Of a stretch of 64,000 nt of DNA, positions 60,598 through 64,000 are shown piece by piece; positions within the stretch are counted from its first letter, which is position 1; every line of letters starts with the position of its first letter. The notes under the pieces were generated by a model, which searched no databases, had not been told where the DNA came from, and saw only the letters and a program-made list of their open reading frames with translations. The position numbers and the translations under genes are program-made. The stretch comes from Streptococcus infantis SPAR10 (GTDB lineage Bacteria; Bacillota; Bacilli; Lactobacillales; Streptococcaceae): NCBI RefSeq assembly GCF_000279535.1, contig NZ_ALCH01000005.1, positions 124,001-188,000 on the forward strand. The letters run 5' to 3'.

Positions 60598-60624
60598 AAA
60601 ATTTCCTTTAATTCATTACAAAAG

Positions 60625-60655
60625 AAAGGCTTCTAAGATTGACATAGAAGCTTTT
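60625..60655 (-). terminator. Hairpin between nrdH and nrdE
   Basis: AAAGGCTTCTA (60625-60635) pairs with TAGAAGCTTT (60645-60654) around a nine-base loop. On the minus strand a weak T-rich run follows. It may attenuate or mark mRNA processing within the operon. Confidence 0.5.
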
Positions 60656-60666
60656 AATCCTGATAC

Positions 60667-60885
60667 TTAAGCAAGTTCTTTAAGTTTTGCTGGTTGGAAA
60701 CCAGAGAAAACTTCAGTTGGTGTTTGAATGATAGGAGCAGCGCTGAAGCCTAGCTCTTTAACTTGTTCAATAAATTCAGGTTGTTCATCAAGATTGATTT
60801 CGCGATATGCGATTTTGTTACTATCTAAGAATCGTTTGGTCATTTTACATTGAACACAATTGTTTTTAGAATAAACGGTTACCAT
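60667..60885 (-). CDS. nrdH: NrdH glutaredoxin-like electron donor
   Basis: NrdH is the thioredoxin-reductase-dependent redoxin that reduces NrdE. The 72-residue thioredoxin-fold protein has the CVQC active site (Cys10 and Cys13; the family has CxxC) and the ending FSGFQPAKLKELA, whose FSGFxP element is characteristic of NrdH. AAAGAGGAG precedes the ATG. First gene of the minus-strand nrd operon. Confidence 0.95.
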   Translation of the reverse strand: MVTVYSKNNCVQCKMTKRFLDSNKIAYREINLDEQPEFIEQVKELGFSAAPIIQTPTEVFSGFQPAKLKELA

Positions 60886-60921
60886 TCTGTAACTCCTCTT
60901 TCAAAATTTAATTACTTCTTA

Positions 60922-60949
60922 AGTATATCAGAAAAAAAATCTTTGTCAA
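60922..60949 (-). promoter_or_regulatory. Promoter of nrdHEF
   Basis: On the minus strand TTGACA (60949-60944), 16-base spacer, TATACT (60927-60922), 36 bases before nrdH. Confidence 0.8.
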
Positions 60950-60999
60950 CGAAGAAAAACTAAATATTGTAGATTTTTTTCAGATGAGAGTTATCCAAG

Positions 61000-61013
61000 C
61001 ACAATATATAGTG
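61000..61013. promoter_or_regulatory. NrdR-box-like site upstream of nrdHEF
   Basis: CACAATATATAGTG matches the NrdR consensus ACACWATATATWGTGT core well. A weaker relative, ACTAAATATTGTAG, lies at 60959-60972; centres are 41 bases apart, about four helical turns. NrdR is the established repressor of ribonucleotide reductase genes and usually binds paired boxes. Confidence 0.6.
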
Positions 61014-61154
61014 ATTGTAAAAAATAAAACCCATAAATAACAGCGTTTTCTAAATGTTAAAATTATAAAAAACTACATGATGTATTTTGATACATAAAAT
61101 AGAAGATTTTCAGCAAGTTATCTGAAAGGAAAAAGAAGAAATCCCATAAAATAC

Positions 61155-61183
61155 TTGAAAAAAATCCTAGAAGGTGATATAAT
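61155..61183 (+). promoter_or_regulatory. Promoter of ptsHI
   Basis: TTGAAA (61155-61160), 17-base spacer, TATAAT (61178-61183) with TGA as extended -10. Confidence 0.88.
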
Positions 61184-61245
61184 ACCAAATTGTAAGGGTT
61201 ATCAGATATAACTCAAAAAGAAAACATTTAAAGGAGAGTCAAATT

Positions 61246-61509
61246 ATGGCTTCTAAAGATTTCCACGTAGTGGCAGAAACAGGTATTCACGCACGTCCAG
61301 CAACATTGTTGGTACAAACTGCTAGCAAATTTGCTTCAGATATTACTCTTGAGTACAAAGGTAAATCAGTTAACCTTAAATCTATCATGGGTGTTATGAG
61401 CCTTGGTGTTGGTCAAGGTGCTGACGTTACAATCACTGCTGAAGGTGCAGACGCTGATGACGCTATCGCTGCTATCTCAGAAACAATGGAAAAAGAAGGA
61501 TTGGCATAA
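61246..61509 (+). CDS. ptsH: Phosphocarrier protein HPr
   Basis: HPr carries phosphate from Enzyme I to all PTS EIIA proteins, including those of the lac/gal cluster in this window. The 87-residue protein has the catalytic His15 in GIHARPAT and the regulatory Ser46 in [11 protein letters not shown], the HPrK target that makes it the CcpA corepressor. AAAGGAGAG precedes the ATG. Codon use is of the highly expressed type. Confidence 0.98.
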   Translation: MASKDFHVVAETGIHARPATLLVQTASKFASDITLEYKGKSVNLKSIMGVMSLGVGQGADVTITAEGADADDAIAAISETMEKEGLA

Positions 61510-61513
61510 GGAT

Positions 61514-63247
61514 ATGACAGAAATGCTTAAAGGAATCGCAGCATCTGATGGTGTTGCAGTTGCTAAAGCATATCTACTCGTTCAACCGGATTTATCATTC
61601 GAGACTATTACAGTCGAAGATACAAATGCAGAAGAGGCTCGTTTGGATGTTGCTCTTGAAGCTTCTCAAAACGAGCTTTCTCTTATCCGCGAGAAGGCTG
61701 TAGGTACGCTTGGTGAAGAAGCGGCGCAAGTATTTGACGCTCACTTGATGGTTCTTGCTGACCCTGAATTGATCGGTCAGATTAAAGAAACAATTCGTGC
61801 TAAGAAAGTAAATGCAGAAGCAGGTCTGAAAGAAGTTACAGACATGTTTATCACTATCTTCGAAGGCATGGAAGACAACCCATACATGCAGGAACGTGCA
61901 GCGGATATTCGCGACGTTACAAAACGTGTTTTGGCAAATCTTCTTGGCAAGAAACTGCCAAACCCAGCTTCTATTAATGAAGAAGTAATCGTGATTGCAC
62001 ATGACTTGACTCCATCTGATACTGCTCAATTGGACAAAAACTTTGTAAAAGCTTTTGTGACAAACATTGGTGGACGTACAAGTCACTCAGCTATCATGGC
62101 TCGTACACTTGAAATTGCAGCTGTATTGGGTACAAACAACATCACTGAACTTGTAAAAGATGGTGACATTTTGGCTGTTTCAGGTATTTCAGGTGAAGTT
62201 GTTATCAACCCAACTGAAGAACAAATTGCAGAATTCAAAGCAGCTGGTGAAGCTTACGCTAAACAAAAAGCTGAATGGGCTCTTTTGAAAGATGCTAAAA
62301 CTGTTACTGCAGATGGTAAACACTTTGAGTTGGCAGCTAATATCGGTACACCTAAAGATGTTGAAGGTGTGAACGAAAATGGTGCTGAAGCTGTTGGTCT
62401 CTACCGTACAGAATTCTTGTACATGGATTCTCAAGATTTCCCAACGGAAGACGACCAATACGAAGCTTACAAAGCAGTTCTTGAAGGTATGAACGGTAAA
62501 CCTGTTGTCGTTCGTACAATGGATATCGGTGGGGATAAAGAACTTCCTTACTTCGATCTTCCTAAAGAAATGAATCCATTCTTGGGTTACCGTGCTTTGC
62601 GTATCTCTATCTCTGAAACTGGTAACCAAATGTTCCGTACGCAATTACGTGCATTGCTTCGTGCATCTGTTCACGGTAAATTGCGTATCATGTTCCCAAT
62701 GGTTGCTTTGTTGAAAGAGTTCCGTACTGCTAAAGGTATCCTTGAAGAAGAAAAAGCAAAATTAGTTGCTGAAGGTGTTGCTGTTGCGGATGATATCCAA
62801 GTTGGTATCATGATTGAAATCCCAGCTGCAGCTATGCTTGCAGACCAATTTGCCAAAGAAGTTGATTTCTTCTCAATTGGTACAAACGACTTGATCCAAT
62901 ACACAATGGCTGCTGACCGTATGAACGAACAAGTTTCATACCTTTACCAACCATACAATCCATCAATCCTTCGCTTGATCAACAATGTTATCAAAGCAGC
63001 TCACGCTGAAGGTAAATGGGCTGGTATGTGTGGTGAGATGGCTGGGGACCAAACAGCTGTTCCACTTCTTGTCGGAATGGGCTTGGATGAGTTCTCAATG
63101 TCAGCTACTTCAGTACTTCGTACACGTAGCTTGATGAAGAAACTTGACACAGCTAAGATGCAAGAATACGCTAACCGTGCTCTTACTGAATGTTCAACAA
63201 TGGAAGAAGTTCTTGAACTTTCAAAAGAATACGTTAACTTTGATTAA
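61514..63247 (+). CDS. ptsI: PTS Enzyme I
   Basis: Enzyme I takes phosphate from phosphoenolpyruvate and passes it to HPr. I start at ATG 61514, four bases after the ptsH stop, giving 577 residues as in other streptococci; earlier in-frame codons lie inside ptsH. The N-terminal domain has His191 in [16 protein letters not shown]. The PEP-binding TIM barrel shows [44 protein letters not shown] and the catalytic Cys in [10 protein letters not shown] terminator follows. Confidence 0.98.
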   Translation: MTEMLKGIAASDGVAVAKAYLLVQPDLSFETITVEDTNAEEARLDVALEASQNELSLIREKAVGTLGEEAAQVFDAHLMVLADPELIGQIKETIRAKKVNAEAGLKEVTDMFITIFEGMEDNPYMQERAADIRDVTKRVLANLLGKKLPNPASINEEVIVIAHDLTPSDTAQLDKNFVKAFVTNIGGRTSHSAIMARTLEIAAVLGTNNITELVKDGDILAVSGISGEVVINPTEEQIAEFKAAGEAYAKQKAEWALLKDAKTVTADGKHFELAANIGTPKDVEGVNENGAEAVGLYRTEFLYMDSQDFPTEDDQYEAYKAVLEGMNGKPVVVRTMDIGGDKELPYFDLPKEMNPFLGYRALRISISETGNQMFRTQLRALLRASVHGKLRIMFPMVALLKEFRTAKGILEEEKAKLVAEGVAVADDIQVGIMIEIPAAAMLADQFAKEVDFFSIGTNDLIQYTMAADRMNEQVSYLYQPYNPSILRLINNVIKAAHAEGKWAGMCGEMAGDQTAVPLLVGMGLDEFSMSATSVLRTRSLMKKLDTAKMQEYANRALTECSTMEEVLELSKEYVNFD

Positions 63248-63254
63248 AAACATT

Positions 63255-63287
63255 AAAACCTTGTAGAACTAAACTACAAGGTTTTTT
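63255..63287 (+). terminator. Terminator after ptsI
   Basis: AAAACCTTGTAG pairs with CTACAAGGTTTT around AACTAAA, followed by T residues. Confidence 0.92.
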
Positions 63288-63331
63288 GTACTCTAATTTG
63301 AAAAGTCATCCTGTAAAATTTTCTAAAAATA

Positions 63332-63340
63332 TGGTAAAAT
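63332..63340 (+). promoter_or_regulatory. Extended -10 promoter of udk
   Basis: TGGTAAAAT, 28 bases before the udk start; no good -35 is seen. Confidence 0.6.
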
Positions 63341-63367
63341 AGACAAAGGAAAAATACGGAGGCAACT

Positions 63368-64000
63368 ATGCAAAACAGACCAATCATTATCGGAGTAACA
63401 GGGGGATCTGGTGGAGGAAAAACCAGTGTTTCTAAAGCAATTTTATCCCATTTCCCAAATGAAAAAATTGCCATGATTGAGCATGATTCCTACTATAAAG
63501 ATCAATCTCATCTAACCTTTGAGGAGCGTATCAAAACAAACTATGATCATCCTTTTGCTTTTGATACTGACTTGATGATTGCGCAAATTAAGGAATTATT
63601 GGCGGGGCGTCCTGTTGATATTCCTACCTATGATTATGCTGCCCATACAAGAAGCTCGAAAACCTATCGCCAAGAACCTCAAGATGTCTTTATTGTAGAA
63701 GGAATTTTGGTTTTAGAAGACAAACGTCTTCGTGATTTGATGGATATCAAGATTTTCGTTGATACAGATGATGATGTCCGTATCATTCGTCGTATTAAGC
63801 GTGATATGGAAGAGCGTGGTCGTAGTTTGGATAGCGTTATTGATCAGTATCTTGGTGTCGTAAAACCTATGTATCATCAATTTATCGAGCCAACAAAGCG
63901 TTATGCAGATATCGTTATTCCAGAAGGAGTGACCAATACTGTAGCAATTGATTTACTGACAACAAAGATTGAAAAGATTTTAGAAGAAGCTCGTTTAGCC
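63368..64000 (+). CDS. udk: Uridine kinase (3' end outside window)
   Basis: Udk phosphorylates uridine and cytidine in pyrimidine salvage. The visible 211 codons contain the P-loop GGSGGGKT at residues 12-19, HDSYYKD near 39, [12 protein letters not shown], a [11 protein letters not shown] segment, and [15 protein letters not shown], all typical of uridine kinase. No stop codon occurs before the window end, but the pneumococcal protein is about 212 residues, so only a few codons should be missing. A GGAGG site lies six bases before the ATG. Confidence 0.95.
   Translation, partial: MQNRPIIIGVTGGSGGGKTSVSKAILSHFPNEKIAMIEHDSYYKDQSHLTFEERIKTNYDHPFAFDTDLMIAQIKELLAGRPVDIPTYDYAAHTRSSKTYRQEPQDVFIVEGILVLEDKRLRDLMDIKIFVDTDDDVRIIRRIKRDMEERGRSLDSVIDQYLGVVKPMYHQFIEPTKRYADIVIPEGVTNTVAIDLLTTKIEKILEEARLA

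Larger units (their letters stand above)
60886..61245. other. 360-base divergent spacer between nrdH and ptsH
   Basis: No gene is visible. It holds the nrdH promoter, one good and one weaker NrdR-like box, and the ptsH promoter. A small TGTAT/ATACA repeat near 61080-61100 has no evident role. Confidence 0.6.

Noticed and set aside
61403..61513. Upstream in-frame extension of ptsI inside ptsH
   Set aside because: It would overlap HPr by over 100 bases and adds a nonsense-like N-terminus; ATG 61514 gives the usual 577 residues.
61595..62086. 163-residue minus-strand frame opposite ptsI
   Set aside because: Shadow of a strongly codon-biased gene; no start signal.
63317..63331. CodY-like AATTTTCTAAAAATA before udk
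   Set aside because: Two mismatches including the central G, and such AT-rich matches are easily found by chance.

Overview
The window looks like a chromosomal segment of a low-GC Gram-positive coccus, almost certainly a Streptococcus of the mitis/sanguinis type. Supporting signs are gyrA followed directly by srtA, a ComX-type com-box in front of dprA, a two-subunit ADP-glucose pyrophosphorylase (glgC + glgD), a complete lac/tagatose-6-phosphate cluster with lacT and lacX, class Ib nrdHEF, and AT-rich spacers holding consensus sigma-A promoters and U-tailed terminators. I cannot name the species from sequence alone. Nearly all of it is dense, intact housekeeping or metabolic sequence. I see no tRNA, rRNA, insertion sequence, prophage or CRISPR array.

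Layout. 1-1703: 3' end of gyrA, then srtA. 1756-3992: asd and dapA (aspartate/lysine pathway), with CodY-like boxes before asd. 4012-7162: com-box, dprA, topA. 7272-9056: DUF454 membrane protein, cutC, a YjbR-like protein. 9114-14237: leu operon leuA-leuB-(DUF1294)-leuC-leuD behind a CodY-like box, a leucine leader peptide and an attenuator. 14264-15043: a Sua5/YrdC-like protein. 15205-18460: a two-gene McrBC-type restriction module, the clearest accessory element. 18497-21621: guaC, then a guanine-class riboswitch, xpt and pbuX (purine salvage). 21714-26062: ligA and a type I pullulanase. 26470-32089: glgBCDA glycogen operon behind cre and CodY-like sites. 32152-35835: serB-like phosphatase, glycerate kinase, yueI (minus strand), eno. 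36013-42050: a tightly overlapping chain xseA-xseB-ispA-tlyA-argR-recN-metallophosphatase. 42129-44686: lepA and a small lipoprotein. 44821-56920: a galactitol-family PTS (IIA, IIB, IIC), lacX, lacABCD, lacT with its RNA antiterminator, lacFEG, and lacR on the minus strand. 57051-60885: nrdF, an unrecognised single-TM protein gene, nrdE and nrdH, all on the minus strand. 61155-64000: ptsH-ptsI and udk (cut by the window end).

How it fits together. The sugar part is coherent. HPr and Enzyme I (ptsHI) phosphorylate the PTS permeases of the lac/gal cluster. LacG splits lactose-6-phosphate, LacAB-C-D take galactose-6-phosphate to triose phosphates, and eno works further down glycolysis. The glg/pulA genes store and release glucose. 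Control is layered: cre-like CcpA sites at glg, the galactitol-type PTS and lacT; paired LacR-type operators shared by lacA and lacR; and LacT antitermination. Amino-acid supply (asd, leu) carries CodY-like boxes plus leader-peptide attenuation. Purine salvage carries a riboswitch and PurBox-like repeats.

The features most worth a second look are the leu attenuator, the two CodY-like boxes at asd and one at glg, apparent leaderless starts for ligA and yueI, a hairpin between Shine-Dalgarno and start codon of the YjbR-like gene, the hairpin array between lacE and lacG, the orphan gene inside nrdEF, and the McrB N-terminal domain. I did not find a convincing wholly new multi-gene system.
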